Source of the DNA: Devosia sp. Leaf420 | GTDB taxonomy: Bacteria; Pseudomonadota; Alphaproteobacteria; Rhizobiales; Devosiaceae | DNA: 64,000 nt | Assembly: GCF_001425445.1 (NCBI RefSeq) | Contig: NZ_LMQU01000014.1 | Coordinates: 124,001-188,000, forward strand | Reading direction: 5' to 3' | Shown: positions 24,991 through 33,756 of the stretch, one piece after another | Layout of the letters: every line of letters begins with the position of its first letter | Numbering within the stretch: the first letter of the stretch is position 1 | Notes under the pieces: generated by a model | What the model saw: the letters and a program-made list of their open reading frames with translations, nothing else | Databases searched by the model: none | What the model was told of the DNA's origin: nothing | Program-made: the position numbers and the translations under genes

Positions 24991-27906
24991 TTAGTGCGCC
25001 TCATCCCAATTCTTGGCCGCATGCGCGTCTACCTGGATCGGCACTGACAACCGCACCGCCGGCTCGGCCGCGTTTTCCATCACTCGCTTGATCACCGGGA
25101 TCGCCTGATCTTCCGTGCCCTCCGGCACCTCGAAGATCAGTTCGTCGTGGACCTGCAGCAGCATGTCGGCGTCGATTTTGGCTTTTTTCAATTCCGGTTC
25201 CATGCGGATCATGGCGCGACGGATGATATCGGCGGCAGAGCCCTGGATGGGGGCGTTGATGCTGGCGCGTTCGACAAAACTGCGTTCGCTCGGATTGCCG
25301 GAATTGGCGTTGGGGAACTGGATTTTGCGGCCAAAAATGGTGGTGACGAAGCCGTCGGCTTTCACCTTCACCTTTTGCTCGTCCATGTAGTCGCGAATGC
25401 CGGGGAAGCGTTCGAAGTAGGTTTTGATATAATCGCCGGCTTCGCCGCGGGGGATGGAGAGCTGGTTGGCGAGGCCGAAGGCGGAAATGCCGTAGATGAT
25501 GCCAAAATTGATGGCCTTGGCGCGGCGTCGGACTTCGCTCGGCATGCCTTCGACGGGCACGTTGAACATTTCCGAGGCCGTCATAGCGTGAATGTCGAGG
25601 CCTTCTTCGAAAGCGTCCTTGAGGGCCTGGATATCGGCGATATGGGCGAGGACGCGCAGCTCGATCTGGGAATAATCGGCCGAGATCAGCACCTTTCCGG
25701 GCGCGGCGACGAAGGCGGTGCGGATTTTTCGGCCATCGGCGGTGCGGACGGGAATGTTTTGAAGGTTCGGATCATTGGACGAGAGGCGGCCGGTGAGAAC
25801 GGAAGCCTGCGAATAGGACGTGTGCACGCGGCCAGTGCGCGGGTTCACATAGGTGGGGAGGGCATCGGTATAGGTGCCCTTGAGTTTGGTGAGCTGGCGC
25901 CAATCGACGATGGTGCGGGCGAGCGGCACGCCCTTGAGCGCGAGGTCTTCGAGCACATCGGCGCCGGTCGACCAGGCGCCGGTCTTGGTCTTGGTGCCAC
26001 CCTCGATCTGCATCTTGTCAAAGAGGATTTCGCCGAGCTGTTTGGGCGAACCGAGATTGAAACTCTGGCCGGCCAGTTCATAGGCTTCGGCCTCGAAGGC
26101 GGCGGCGCGCTGGGAGAAATCCCCGGAAAGGCGCGCGAGGATCTGCCGATCGACGGTGATGCCGCGGGCTTCCATGCGCGCAAGGACCGGGGCGAGGGGG
26201 CGTTCGAGGGTTTCGTAGAGCGTCGTAGCGTTTTCCGCGGCAAGGCGCGGTTTCAGCACGTGCCAGAGGCGGAGGGTGACGTCCGCATCCTCGGCGGCGT
26301 AGCGCGCGGCGGCAGGGATTTCGAGCTGGTCGAAGGTTTTTTGCGCCTTTCCGGTGCCGGCAAGCTCGGTGAAGGTGATGGTCTTGTGGCCAAGCCAGTG
26401 GTCGGCGAGGACGTCCATGCCATTATAGCGCGGGCCATCGAGCGCATAGGAGATGAGCATGGTGTCGTCGATCGGCGCGAGGTTGATGCCGTAGCGCCAA
26501 AAGATCTCCATGTCATATTTGATGTTTTGCCCGATTTTGAGGATCGAGGGCGCCTCGATGACCGGTTTCAGGGCTTCGAGCACATCACGAATGGGCAATT
26601 GGCCCTCGACGAGGCCGCCGCCGGAGAGGAGGTCGCCGGCAAGGACGTGGCCAACCGGGATATAGCAGCCTTCGCCGATCTGGGTGGAGAGGCAAATGCC
26701 GACGAGATCGGCCTGTTGCGGATCAAGCCCGGTGGTTTCGGTGTCGATCGAGACGTAGCCGACATCCCAGATTTTCTGGACCCAGGCGGCAAGGCGCTCG
26801 GGCGTGGTGACGGTTTCATAGGCGTCGTAATCGACGGGGATGGCTTTGATGCGCGCGTGCTCTTCGGCGGCGAATTTCGCGGGGCCGGAGCCGGGCACGA
26901 CATTGGCGGCGATTTTTGCCTTGGCGACGGAGAGCGAGGTGGATTTGAGCGAGGCCGGAGCTTCGGCGCCGCCGGCGCGGAGATCGGGATCGGCCTCGAA
27001 ATCATCGGGGTTGGCGTCGAGCAGCGTCGCCATGCGCTTGGTGATCGTCGCGAATTCCATGGCCTTGAGGAAGGGGAACAGGACCGAAGGCGCCATGGGC
27101 TGGCGGATGAGACCATCGAGGTCGATCTCGACCGGGACTTTTTGCTCGAGGGTGACGAGTGTCTTGGAAATGCGCGCGAGATCGGCATTGGCGATCAACT
27201 TTTCGCGGCGGGCGTTCTGCTTGATCTCGGTGGCGCGTTCGAGCAGCGTTTCGAGATTGCCATAGGTATTGATGAGCTCGGCCGCGGTTTTGACGCCGAT
27301 ACCGGGAACGCCCGGAACGTTGTCGACGCTATCGCCGCAAAGGGCCTGGACGTCGATGACCTTGTCCGGTGTCACGCCAAACTTGGTGAAAACCTCTTCG
27401 GGGCCGATCCAGCGCAGGGGCGGCTGGCCGGGGCGGGGGATGGTGTCGAGAAGACGAATGGAGCCATCGGGCTCGACGAGCTGCATCAGGTCCTTGTCGG
27501 ACGAGGCGATGGTCACCTTCATGCCGGCGGCGCGGGCCATGCAGGCGTAGGTGGCCATGATGTCGTCGGCCTCCCAGCCTTCCATTTCGATGGAGGGAAT
27601 GGAAAAGGCCCGGGTAGCCGAGCGGGTCAGCGGGAATTGCGGGACCAGCTCCTCCGGCGCCGGTGGGCGCTGGGCTTTGTATTGGGGATAGAGATCGTCG
27701 CGAAAAGTTTTGCCCTTGGCGTCGAAGATGACGGCCATGTGGGTGGGCGGCTCATCGATATCCATGTCCTGCGTCAGCTTGAACAGCATGTTGCAGAACC
27801 CCTGCACGCAGCCGACGGGCAGACCGTCGGACTTGCGATTGAGCGGCGGCAGGGCGTGGAAGGCGCGGAAGATGTAACCCGAGCCATCGACGAGCAGCAG
27901 ATGCAT
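24991..27906 (-). CDS. polA: DNA polymerase I
   Basis: A 970-residue family A polymerase with all three domains. The 5-prime nuclease spans about 1-300 (HLLLVDGSGYIFRA, CGDSVDNVPGVPGIG). A 3-prime proofreading exonuclease has the metal motif SIDTETTGL and QNIKYDMEIF. The polymerase has LISADYSQIELRVLAHI (motif A), RRRAKAINFGIIYG (O-helix, motif B) and QVHDELIFEVP (motif C). It removes RNA primers and fills repair gaps. ATG 27906 is chosen because the family begins MHLLLVDGSG and AAAGGGAA precedes it; a longer frame to 28014 has no support. Confidence 0.97.
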   Translation of the reverse strand: MHLLLVDGSGYIFRAFHALPPLNRKSDGLPVGCVQGFCNMLFKLTQDMDIDEPPTHMAVIFDAKGKTFRDDLYPQYKAQRPPAPEELVPQFPLTRSATRAFSIPSIEMEGWEADDIMATYACMARAAGMKVTIASSDKDLMQLVEPDGSIRLLDTIPRPGQPPLRWIGPEEVFTKFGVTPDKVIDVQALCGDSVDNVPGVPGIGVKTAAELINTYGNLETLLERATEIKQNARREKLIANADLARISKTLVTLEQKVPVEIDLDGLIRQPMAPSVLFPFLKAMEFATITKRMATLLDANPDDFEADPDLRAGGAEAPASLKSTSLSVAKAKIAANVVPGSGPAKFAAEEHARIKAIPVDYDAYETVTTPERLAAWVQKIWDVGYVSIDTETTGLDPQQADLVGICLSTQIGEGCYIPVGHVLAGDLLSGGGLVEGQLPIRDVLEALKPVIEAPSILKIGQNIKYDMEIFWRYGINLAPIDDTMLISYALDGPRYNGMDVLADHWLGHKTITFTELAGTGKAQKTFDQLEIPAAARYAAEDADVTLRLWHVLKPRLAAENATTLYETLERPLAPVLARMEARGITVDRQILARLSGDFSQRAAAFEAEAYELAGQSFNLGSPKQLGEILFDKMQIEGGTKTKTGAWSTGADVLEDLALKGVPLARTIVDWRQLTKLKGTYTDALPTYVNPRTGRVHTSYSQASVLTGRLSSNDPNLQNIPVRTADGRKIRTAFVAAPGKVLISADYSQIELRVLAHIADIQALKDAFEEGLDIHAMTASEMFNVPVEGMPSEVRRRAKAINFGIIYGISAFGLANQLSIPRGEAGDYIKTYFERFPGIRDYMDEQKVKVKADGFVTTIFGRKIQFPNANSGNPSERSFVERASINAPIQGSAADIIRRAMIRMEPELKKAKIDADMLLQVHDELIFEVPEGTEDQAIPVIKRVMENAAEPAVRLSVPIQVDAHAAKNWDEAH

Positions 27907-28061
27907 GAGACGATTCCCTTTCAGTCCGGGCGCAACTTTAAAGCTTCGTGAACAAAAGCGGTACCCGGATTTTGCACGAAGCCGCCGCGGGTTGCCGCCG
28001 CAACCAGAGCGCATATGGCGCGTTTGGACGCAATCGGGGGATCTTTGCGGCGGAGGGTTGA

Positions 28062-28334
28062 ATGAGTATTTCTGGAAAACTGGACCGGATCACCTGGGCG
28101 CAGCTGACGCTGGCCGAACGCATGGCGATGGTCTCGATGACGGCGGGCGCGCAAGGCCATATCGAATGGTCGATCCAGCGGGCGCTATGCTACCACAAAT
28201 TGGCGCGGCTGACGCCCGGTGGGCTAATGCTGACGCGCGACGGGCGCTTTGTCATTGCCGCGCGCCATGGCCTGCCGGTCGTGGTGGGCAAGGATAATCC
28301 CGCAGGTCCCTTGCGCTCGAGCAATCTCGGCTAA
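28062..28334 (+). CDS. Hypothetical protein, 90 residues
   Basis: A small soluble protein that I do not recognise. It shows an N-terminal helix (LDRITWAQLTLAERMAMVSMTAGAQGHIEWSIQ) and a C-terminal LTRDGRFVIAARHGLPVVVGKD that looks like a short beta-hairpin. The ATG at 28062 has CGGAGGG eight bases upstream, and a terminator follows the stop. It is divergent from polA with a 155-bp gap, so it probably has its own promoter. Confidence 0.65.
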   Translation: MSISGKLDRITWAQLTLAERMAMVSMTAGAQGHIEWSIQRALCYHKLARLTPGGLMLTRDGRFVIAARHGLPVVVGKDNPAGPLRSSNLG

Positions 28335-28355
28335 CGCGGTTTGCTTTTAGGCAAA

Positions 28356-28387
28356 TAAAAAGGGCGCTCGCGGCGCCCTTTATTTTT
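28356..28387. terminator. Bidirectional terminator between the 90-residue gene and gcrA
   Basis: AAAGGGCGC-TCGC-GGCGCCCTTT, flanked by AAATAAAAA on the left and ATTTTT on the right, can stop transcription from both convergent genes. Confidence 0.85.
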
Positions 28388-28393
28388 AGCTGA

Positions 28394-28963
28394 TCAGCGC
28401 TTTTTCTTGTCGAGCTGGTGATAGGCCCGGCGCGAGTGGAAATCGCAATAGGGGCCGGTCTCGAGGCTGTGCTGGCCGCAGAAATAAAAATCCTTCGAGA
28501 GCGGATCGCCGATCGGCCACTTGCAGGTGTGCTCGTTGAGCTGGAGGAGGCTCAGGCGCTTGTCCTCGGGAATGAAGATTTCCTGGCTCGCGGGAGCGAC
28601 GTAAAGCTCCTGCTCCATATCAGGCGACATGGCGAGCGCAGTGGCGCCCATGACCTGCGGACGCGGCATCGACGGGCGCGGCTTGGCCGCGGCGGCCATG
28701 CTTGGCGCACTGGTCGAGACGCTGGGACCGGCAGGCCGGCGCGGCGCGGGACGTGGCGCCGGGCGGGTGCGTGGTGCGGTATTGGTGGGCTTGGCACGAG
28801 CCGAAAGCTTCAAGCGATGAACCTTGCCGATCACCGCATTGCGGGTCACGCCTTCGCCGAGCTCGCCAGCGATCTGGCTGGCGCTCAGGCCTTCCATCCA
28901 AAGTTTCTTGAGAAGTTCGACGCGATCGTCGGTCCAGCCATTCGATTGCGCTCCGGTAACCAT
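28394..28963 (-). CDS. gcrA: Cell cycle regulator GcrA
   Basis: A 189-residue GcrA protein. The N-terminal DNA-binding domain reads WTDDRVELLKKLWMEGLSAS then QIAGELGEGVTRNAVIGKVHRLKLSARAK. A Pro/Arg/Ala-rich linker follows (about 60-115), and the sigma-binding C-terminus has LLQLNEHTCKWPIGDPLSKDFYFCG. GcrA binds methylated GANTC sites and sigma-70 to activate division and replication genes. ATG 28963 is used; a TTG two codons earlier has the better-spaced AAGGA. The linker is longer than in many homologues. Five GANTC sites and a CtrA-like box lie upstream. Confidence 0.95.
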   Translation of the reverse strand: MVTGAQSNGWTDDRVELLKKLWMEGLSASQIAGELGEGVTRNAVIGKVHRLKLSARAKPTNTAPRTRPAPRPAPRRPAGPSVSTSAPSMAAAAKPRPSMPRPQVMGATALAMSPDMEQELYVAPASQEIFIPEDKRLSLLQLNEHTCKWPIGDPLSKDFYFCGQHSLETGPYCDFHSRRAYHQLDKKKR

Positions 28964-28973
28964 CGTCAACTTA

Positions 28974-29169
28974 GAATCCTTTTCTCCGCCGCCAAAGTGA
29001 CTTGGCAGCCTTTCGACTCTACGGCTCGTATGCTGAGTGGGTCCGCCACACGAGATATCGTGTCCCCAATGCCTATGACCTTACGACATCGGCGGAATCG
29101 GGATCAAGAGTCGGGGCTGTTTTTCCCCCCGAATTCAGTGGTTAATTTTTCGCTAACAATCATTGAGTC
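28974..29169. promoter_or_regulatory. GANTC cluster upstream of gcrA
   Basis: Five CcrM methylation sites (GANTC) start at 28974, 29015, 29095, 29108 and 29165, more than the roughly one per 256 bp expected by chance. The whole 28970-29325 interval has no gene; it serves both gcrA (minus) and argD (plus). Confidence 0.5.
29142..29157. promoter_or_regulatory. CtrA-like box between gcrA and argD
   Basis: TTAA-TTTTTCG-CTAAC differs from the CtrA consensus TTAA-N7-TTAAC at one base. In Caulobacter CtrA represses gcrA, so the position (about 180 bp upstream of the gcrA start) is biologically sensible. Confidence 0.45.
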
Positions 29170-29325
29170 AAATCAGGCACTTGCCCGCGAGAGCGTTGAC
29201 TTGGCAGCCAAAACCCGCCTAATTCTCCCGGCCCAAGGCGCTGCCAGTGAGCAGCGTTTTTGATTTGTGTGGCACCTTTGCCACGGTTTTTCGCATCCCG
29301 CCTAAGAAGAAAAGGGGAGCCTTCC

Positions 29326-30525
29326 ATGTCTGCGCTCTATGCCACCTATGCCCGTTCCGAAGTTTCGTTCGAGCGCGGCGAAGGCATGCGCCTTTTCGAC
29401 CAGCATGGACGGCAATATCTCGACTTTCATTCCGGCGTTGCGGTGAATGCGCTTGGCCATGGCGACCCGCATCTTGTCAGCGCGCTCAAGGCTGCAGCGG
29501 ACAAGGTCTGGCACACGGCCAACACCTTTACTATTCCCGAGCAAGAACGCCTCGGCCAACGGCTCGTCGAAGCAACCTTTGCCGATGCCGTCTTCTTCAC
29601 CAATTCGGGCGCCGAAGCGATCGAATGCGCCATCAAGACCGCGCGGCACTATTTCTGGGCCAAGGGTCAAGAAGAGCGCTTCGAGGTTATCGCCTTTAGC
29701 GGCTCCTTCCACGGCCGGACGCTCGGCACGATCGCGGCTGGCGGCAATCCCGATTACCTCCAGGGCTTTGGACCTGCCGCGCCCGGCTTCAAGCACGCCA
29801 AGCCCGGCGATATCGAGAGCGTCAAGGCGCTGATCACGCCCCAGACCTGCGCCATTCTCATCGAGCCCGTGCAGGGCGAGGGCGGCGTGACCGCCATGAC
29901 CAATGAATTCATGCAGGGTCTTCGCGCGCTCTGCGACGAACACGACATGCTGCTCATTCTCGATGAAGTGCAGTGTGGCTTTGGCCGCACCGGGCGCTTT
30001 TTTGCGCATGAATGGAGTGGGATCACGCCCGATATCGTCGCGGTCGCCAAGGCGATCGGCGGTGGTTTTCCGCTCGGCGCGTGCCTCTCCAAGGGCGATG
30101 TCGCAGCGTCCATGGTCCCCGGCACCCATGGCTCGACCTATGGCGGCAATCCCCTGGCGACGGCGGTGGGCAATGCCGTGCTCGATCGTGTCCTGGCGCC
30201 CGGCTTTATCGACAACGTCAATGTCATGGGCCAGCGTCTCGCCTGGCACCTGCAGCAATTGGCGCAAAAATATCCCGACTATGTGCTGGAGCTACGCGGC
30301 AAGGGGCTGCTCGCTGGCATCAAGATTTCGACGCCGGTGCGCGACATGGTCACGCGCCTCCGCGACGATCACCAATTGCTCACGATCGGGGCAGGGGACA
30401 ATGTGCTGCGTCTCTTGCCGCCGCTGATCGTTTCGGAGGCCGATATCGAAGAAGCCGTGGGCAAGATTGCCGCTGCTTTCGACGCTATCGAAGCTGAAAC
30501 GCAGGCCGCGCCGATAGCGAGCTGA
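29326..30525 (+). CDS. argD: Acetylornithine aminotransferase
   Basis: A 399-residue class III PLP-dependent aminotransferase of arginine synthesis, converting N-acetylglutamate semialdehyde to N2-acetylornithine. The family blocks are present: FFTNSGAEAIECAIKTARHY, FSGSFHGRTLG, EPVQGEGGV, LILDEVQCGFGRTG and the Schiff-base lysine in VAVAKAIGGGFPLGA, then HGSTYGGNPLA. ATG 29326 follows AGGGGAGCC. It precedes argF by 179 bp in the same direction; gcrA-argD-argF-hslO is a familiar order in this group of bacteria. Succinyldiaminopimelate aminotransferase activity may also apply. Confidence 0.93.
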   Translation: MSALYATYARSEVSFERGEGMRLFDQHGRQYLDFHSGVAVNALGHGDPHLVSALKAAADKVWHTANTFTIPEQERLGQRLVEATFADAVFFTNSGAEAIECAIKTARHYFWAKGQEERFEVIAFSGSFHGRTLGTIAAGGNPDYLQGFGPAAPGFKHAKPGDIESVKALITPQTCAILIEPVQGEGGVTAMTNEFMQGLRALCDEHDMLLILDEVQCGFGRTGRFFAHEWSGITPDIVAVAKAIGGGFPLGACLSKGDVAASMVPGTHGSTYGGNPLATAVGNAVLDRVLAPGFIDNVNVMGQRLAWHLQQLAQKYPDYVLELRGKGLLAGIKISTPVRDMVTRLRDDHQLLTIGAGDNVLRLLPPLIVSEADIEEAVGKIAAAFDAIEAETQAAPIAS

Positions 30526-30594
30526 GATCATGCTGACGTTTTATCATTTTGGGCGTCGCCGACGCGGCTTGTTTCCTCCGCCTCTCTGAGCAGC

Positions 30595-30630
30595 GGTCTC
30601 CCGAGAACCTGAATCTTCTTTCGGGAGACC
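30595..30630 (+). other. Hairpin between argD and argF
   Basis: GGTCTCCCGA and TCGGGAGACC form a ten-base perfect stem with a 16-base loop. CGCCTCTAGG follows instead of a T-run, so it may be an mRNA-stability or attenuation element rather than a simple terminator. Confidence 0.5.
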
Positions 30631-30704
30631 CGCCTCTAGGGCAGAGTGATTAACCGCGGCTCCCGCCGCTCCAACATTTTATGCGTCATGAAAGAACCCG
30701 GCCT

Positions 30705-31637
30705 ATGTCTTCGACCGGTACTCCGAACCATTTTCTCTCTATCGATGATTTCTCCTATGCCGAATTGCGCGGCATGCTCGATCAGGCCGGTGCGCTCAAG
30801 GCGCGCCTGAAAGATGGCGATCGGCCTCAGCTCCTCAAGGACAAGGTGCTGGCGATGATCTTCGAGCGCCAGTCGACCCGCACACGCGTCTCCTTCGACG
30901 TCGGCATGCGCCAGCTTGGCGGCGAAACCATCATGCTCTCCGGCCAGGAAATGCAGCTTTCGCGCGAGGAAACGCTGTCCGACACCGCCAAGGTCATGAG
31001 CCGTTATGTCGATGCCATCATGATCCGCATTCTCTCCCACGCCGATCTGCTCGAGCTCGCCGAAGGTGCGACAGTGCCGGTGATCAACGGCCTGACGCGC
31101 CGGGCACATCCATGCCAGATCATGGCCGACCTCATGACTTTTGAAGAGCATCGTGGCTCGATCAAGGGCGCCAAGGTTGCCTGGGTGGGTGACAGCAACA
31201 ACGTGCTGCACTCTTGGGTCAACGCTGCCGAACTCTTTGAATGCGAGCTGACCATTGCCGTGCCGGACGAATATAGCCCGGAAAAGGACTTGATGCAGGA
31301 CATCACCAGAGCCGGCAAATATGCCAGACTGATCGAGGACCCGCGCGAAGCCGTCGAAGGCGCCGATCTCGTCATTGCCGATACCTGGGTGTCCATGGGC
31401 GACGTCGATGCCGCCGAGCGCCGCCGGGTCTTGAAACCCTATCAGGTGAATACCAATTTGATGGGCTTGGCGAACAAAGACGCCCTTTTCATGCACTGCC
31501 TTCCTGCCCATCGTGGCGACGAGGTGACCGACGAAGTGATCGACGGTCCACAGTCGGTGGTGTTTGACGAGGCCGAAAATCGCCTCCATGCCCAGAAAGC
31601 CATTTTGTGCTGGGCCTTCGGGGTTGAAACGAACTAG
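30705..31637 (+). CDS. argF: Ornithine carbamoyltransferase
   Basis: A 310-residue transcarbamylase that makes citrulline from ornithine and carbamoyl phosphate. The carbamoyl-phosphate loop [16 protein letters not shown], the [11 protein letters not shown] block, the ornithine-binding [10 protein letters not shown] and WVSMGD, and the catalytic HCLPAHRG are all conserved. ATG 30705 fits family N-termini ([10 protein letters not shown]); ATG 30681 is an in-frame alternative and neither has a strong ribosome site. It lies in the arginine cluster after argD. Confidence 0.94.
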   Translation: MSSTGTPNHFLSIDDFSYAELRGMLDQAGALKARLKDGDRPQLLKDKVLAMIFERQSTRTRVSFDVGMRQLGGETIMLSGQEMQLSREETLSDTAKVMSRYVDAIMIRILSHADLLELAEGATVPVINGLTRRAHPCQIMADLMTFEEHRGSIKGAKVAWVGDSNNVLHSWVNAAELFECELTIAVPDEYSPEKDLMQDITRAGKYARLIEDPREAVEGADLVIADTWVSMGDVDAAERRRVLKPYQVNTNLMGLANKDALFMHCLPAHRGDEVTDEVIDGPQSVVFDEAENRLHAQKAILCWAFGVETN

Positions 31638-31677
31638 GCGCTTTTTGCGCAGCCGCTTCGATCGCTCGACAAGAACG

Positions 31678-31752
31678 GCGTCATCCCCGCGAAAGCGGGG
31701 ATCTCTTTTCCAGACGCAAGGAAGGGATTCCCGCTTTCGCGGGAATGACGCG
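31678..31752. repeat. Palindromic repeat, family 2 diverged copy
   Basis: GCGTCATCCCCGCGAAAGCG then GGGATC at the left and GATTCCCGCTTTCGCGGGAA then TGACGC at the right face each other across about 20 bp. The core (TCA-CCCCG-CGAA-AGCGGGG) is related to the copies near 23-25 kb. Confidence 0.8.
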
Positions 31753-31816
31753 GTGTTGAGCGAACGGGACAAGGCGCGTTTCGCCCTCAAGGCTTAGCCG
31801 TGATAGAGTTGAGCGA

Positions 31817-32839
31817 ATGACCACGGAACCGACGACCATGACCGACAGCTTCCTTTCTGCCATGGGCCTTGATCGCCCCGAGACTGGCGACGATGCCGTG
31901 GTGCCGTTCACGCTTGAAAAGCTCGATACCCGCGGGCGCATCCTGCATCTGGGGCCTTCGCTCGACGCGATCCTGACCCGGCATAATTATCCCGCTCCCG
32001 TGGCACGCCTTCTTGGCGAGGCTGTCGTTCTGACCGCGCTGATCGGCTCGTCGCTGAAATTCGAGGGCAAGCTGATCCTGCAAACGCAGACCGATGGTCC
32101 GGTGAACCTGATCGTCGTCGATTTCGACGCGCCCGACGGGATGCGCGGCTATGCCCGCTTTGATCATGACATGGTGGTCAAGTGGGCAGAGGAAGGGCGC
32201 ACCAGCCCCGCCGATATGCTCGGCAAGGGCCATCTGGCGATGACCATCGACCAGGGCTCGCATACCGAGCGTTATCAGGGCATCGTCGCGCTCGATGGCA
32301 ATGGGTTGGAAGAAGTGGCCCATACCTATTTCCTGCAATCGGAACAGATCCCGACCCAGGTCCGGCTCGCCGTAGCGCAGATGTCGATGCGCGGCGATCA
32401 TCGTCCGCGCTGGCGCGCTGGTGGGATTCTGATCCAACACCTGCCTGAAAACGGCATGGCGCGCATGGCCGACCTGCCCGGCGACGGTAATTTCGATAAT
32501 CCGGACACGAGCGATACGGCTTTCGAGGAAGCCAATGGCTGGGCCGAGGCCCGCTCGATGCTGGCAACGGTTGCCGATGTCGAGCTGGCCGATCCCGAAG
32601 TCTCGCCCGAACGCCTGTTGTTCCGGCTCTATCATGAAACCGGCGCGCGGGTTTTTCCGGCAATGCCGCTCGTCGAGCGCTGCACCTGTTCGGCCGATCG
32701 GATCGAAGAGATGCTGGCCACCAACTTCACCGATGAAGAACGCGGCGATATGGCGGTGAATGGCGAGATCGAGGTCGTCTGCGAGTTCTGCTCGACCGCT
32801 TACCGCTTCAATCCCAATCAGTTTAACCTGAAACACTAA
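31817..32839 (+). CDS. hslO: Redox-regulated chaperone Hsp33
   Basis: A 340-residue Hsp33 holdase, activated when oxidation frees zinc from its C-terminal switch. The four ligands are visible as CTC (in VERCTCSADR) and CEFC (in VVCEFCSTAYRF). The N-terminal domain has FEGKLILQTQTDGPVNLIVVDF and the linker is acidic as expected. The first ATG at 31817 is used; Met at 31838 is possible. It follows argF by 179 bp, with a repeat between, and a hairpin follows the stop. Confidence 0.95.
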   Translation: MTTEPTTMTDSFLSAMGLDRPETGDDAVVPFTLEKLDTRGRILHLGPSLDAILTRHNYPAPVARLLGEAVVLTALIGSSLKFEGKLILQTQTDGPVNLIVVDFDAPDGMRGYARFDHDMVVKWAEEGRTSPADMLGKGHLAMTIDQGSHTERYQGIVALDGNGLEEVAHTYFLQSEQIPTQVRLAVAQMSMRGDHRPRWRAGGILIQHLPENGMARMADLPGDGNFDNPDTSDTAFEEANGWAEARSMLATVADVELADPEVSPERLLFRLYHETGARVFPAMPLVERCTCSADRIEEMLATNFTDEERGDMAVNGEIEVVCEFCSTAYRFNPNQFNLKH

Positions 32840-32843
32840 ATCT

Positions 32844-32884
32844 CTGGGGCGACGGAAATAATTTCCTCTCTTGCCGTCGCCCAG
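32844..32884 (+). terminator. Hairpin after hslO
   Basis: CTGGGGCGACGG and CCGTCGCCCAG pair with one bulged G around an 18-base loop. It starts four bases after the hslO stop. It lacks a T-run, so termination efficiency is uncertain. Confidence 0.5.
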
Positions 32885-32903
32885 CTTGCTATTTCTGCGG
32901 TCC

Positions 32904-33665
32904 ATGTCAAAATTGACGCTACGGAGCAATTGGAGGGACCGCTTCCAAGTGAACGCCGATCTGATGAACAGGATCGAGTTGCTGCAGCGTCAGGAGGACG
33001 CTGACGGCATCCACAAAGTGGTGTCCGACACGATCGGGCACTATGGCTTTGAGCGCTTCATCATCTCCGGGCTTCCCGATCGCGGCGTCGATGTCCGGCC
33101 GTTTGTCCTGCTCTCGGGCTGGGACGATGAATGGTACAAGCGCTACACCAATCTCGGCTATGTCCACCTCGACCCCGTGGCGCGCAATTGCTTTGCCACA
33201 ACCCTCCCGTTCGACTGGTCGGATGCGCCCTACGATCGCGAAGGCGATCCTCAGGCCCGGCGCGTCATGGACGAGGCGCACGACTTCGGCATGAATGAGG
33301 GGCTTTGCGTGCCCGTTCATCTCGAAGGTGGGATGCAGGGGGTTGTCTCGCTCGTCGGCCGCACCGATTGGCTGAGCGAGCAGCAGCGGCTCGAACTGCA
33401 TATGCTGGCGCTCTATGCCCATGGCCGGCTGCGGTTCCTCAACACGGTGCAGACCGATCGGCGACGCCGCGCTATCAGCCCGCGCGAGGCGGAAGTGTTG
33501 AAATGGGTGGCGAGCGGCAAGACCGCTGCCGATATTGCCGAGATTACTGGGCTCAGCGCACGCACCGTCAACCAGCACTGCGAAAACGCGCAGCGCCGGC
33601 TGGGCACCAATAATCGGCTCCATACCGTGGTCGAAGCCATCCGGCATAAGCTGATCGCGCTCTAG
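32904..33665 (+). CDS. LuxR-family quorum-sensing regulator
   Basis: A 253-residue regulator with an N-terminal autoinducer-binding domain and a C-terminal LuxR helix-turn-helix. The acyl-homoserine-lactone pocket pattern is intact: W and Y in DDEWYKRYTNLGY, the Asp-Pro pair in VHLDPVARN, W in PFDWSD, and the glycine in NEGLCVPVH. The DNA-binding part is SPREAEVLKWVASGKTAADI followed by SARTVNQHCENAQRRLG. It lies 91 bp upstream of a LuxI homologue in the same direction. ATG 32904 is tentative; GTG 32949 has a nearby GGAGGG. Confidence 0.9.
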   Translation: MSKLTLRSNWRDRFQVNADLMNRIELLQRQEDADGIHKVVSDTIGHYGFERFIISGLPDRGVDVRPFVLLSGWDDEWYKRYTNLGYVHLDPVARNCFATTLPFDWSDAPYDREGDPQARRVMDEAHDFGMNEGLCVPVHLEGGMQGVVSLVGRTDWLSEQQRLELHMLALYAHGRLRFLNTVQTDRRRRAISPREAEVLKWVASGKTAADIAEITGLSARTVNQHCENAQRRLGTNNRLHTVVEAIRHKLIAL

Positions 33666-33756
33666 TGTCAGCGCTTGGGCATTGGGAAAACTGACAATTT
33701 TCGTCTCTGCCGCTTCATGACTATTCTCTCAGTAGAGGTGGAGTGGGGGCAAGGGC

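Noticed and set aside
25147..27951. A 934-codon open frame antisense to polA
   Set aside because: It mirrors the polA frame, its translation is a low-complexity mix rich in Gly/Asp/Glu/Val, and it has no family motif. It results from GC-rich codon bias.
33666..33696. lux box TGTCAG-N19-CTGACA before luxI
   Set aside because: The six-base arms are too far apart for an 18-22 bp lux box and the centre has no symmetry; no other convincing box was found in the 91-bp gap.
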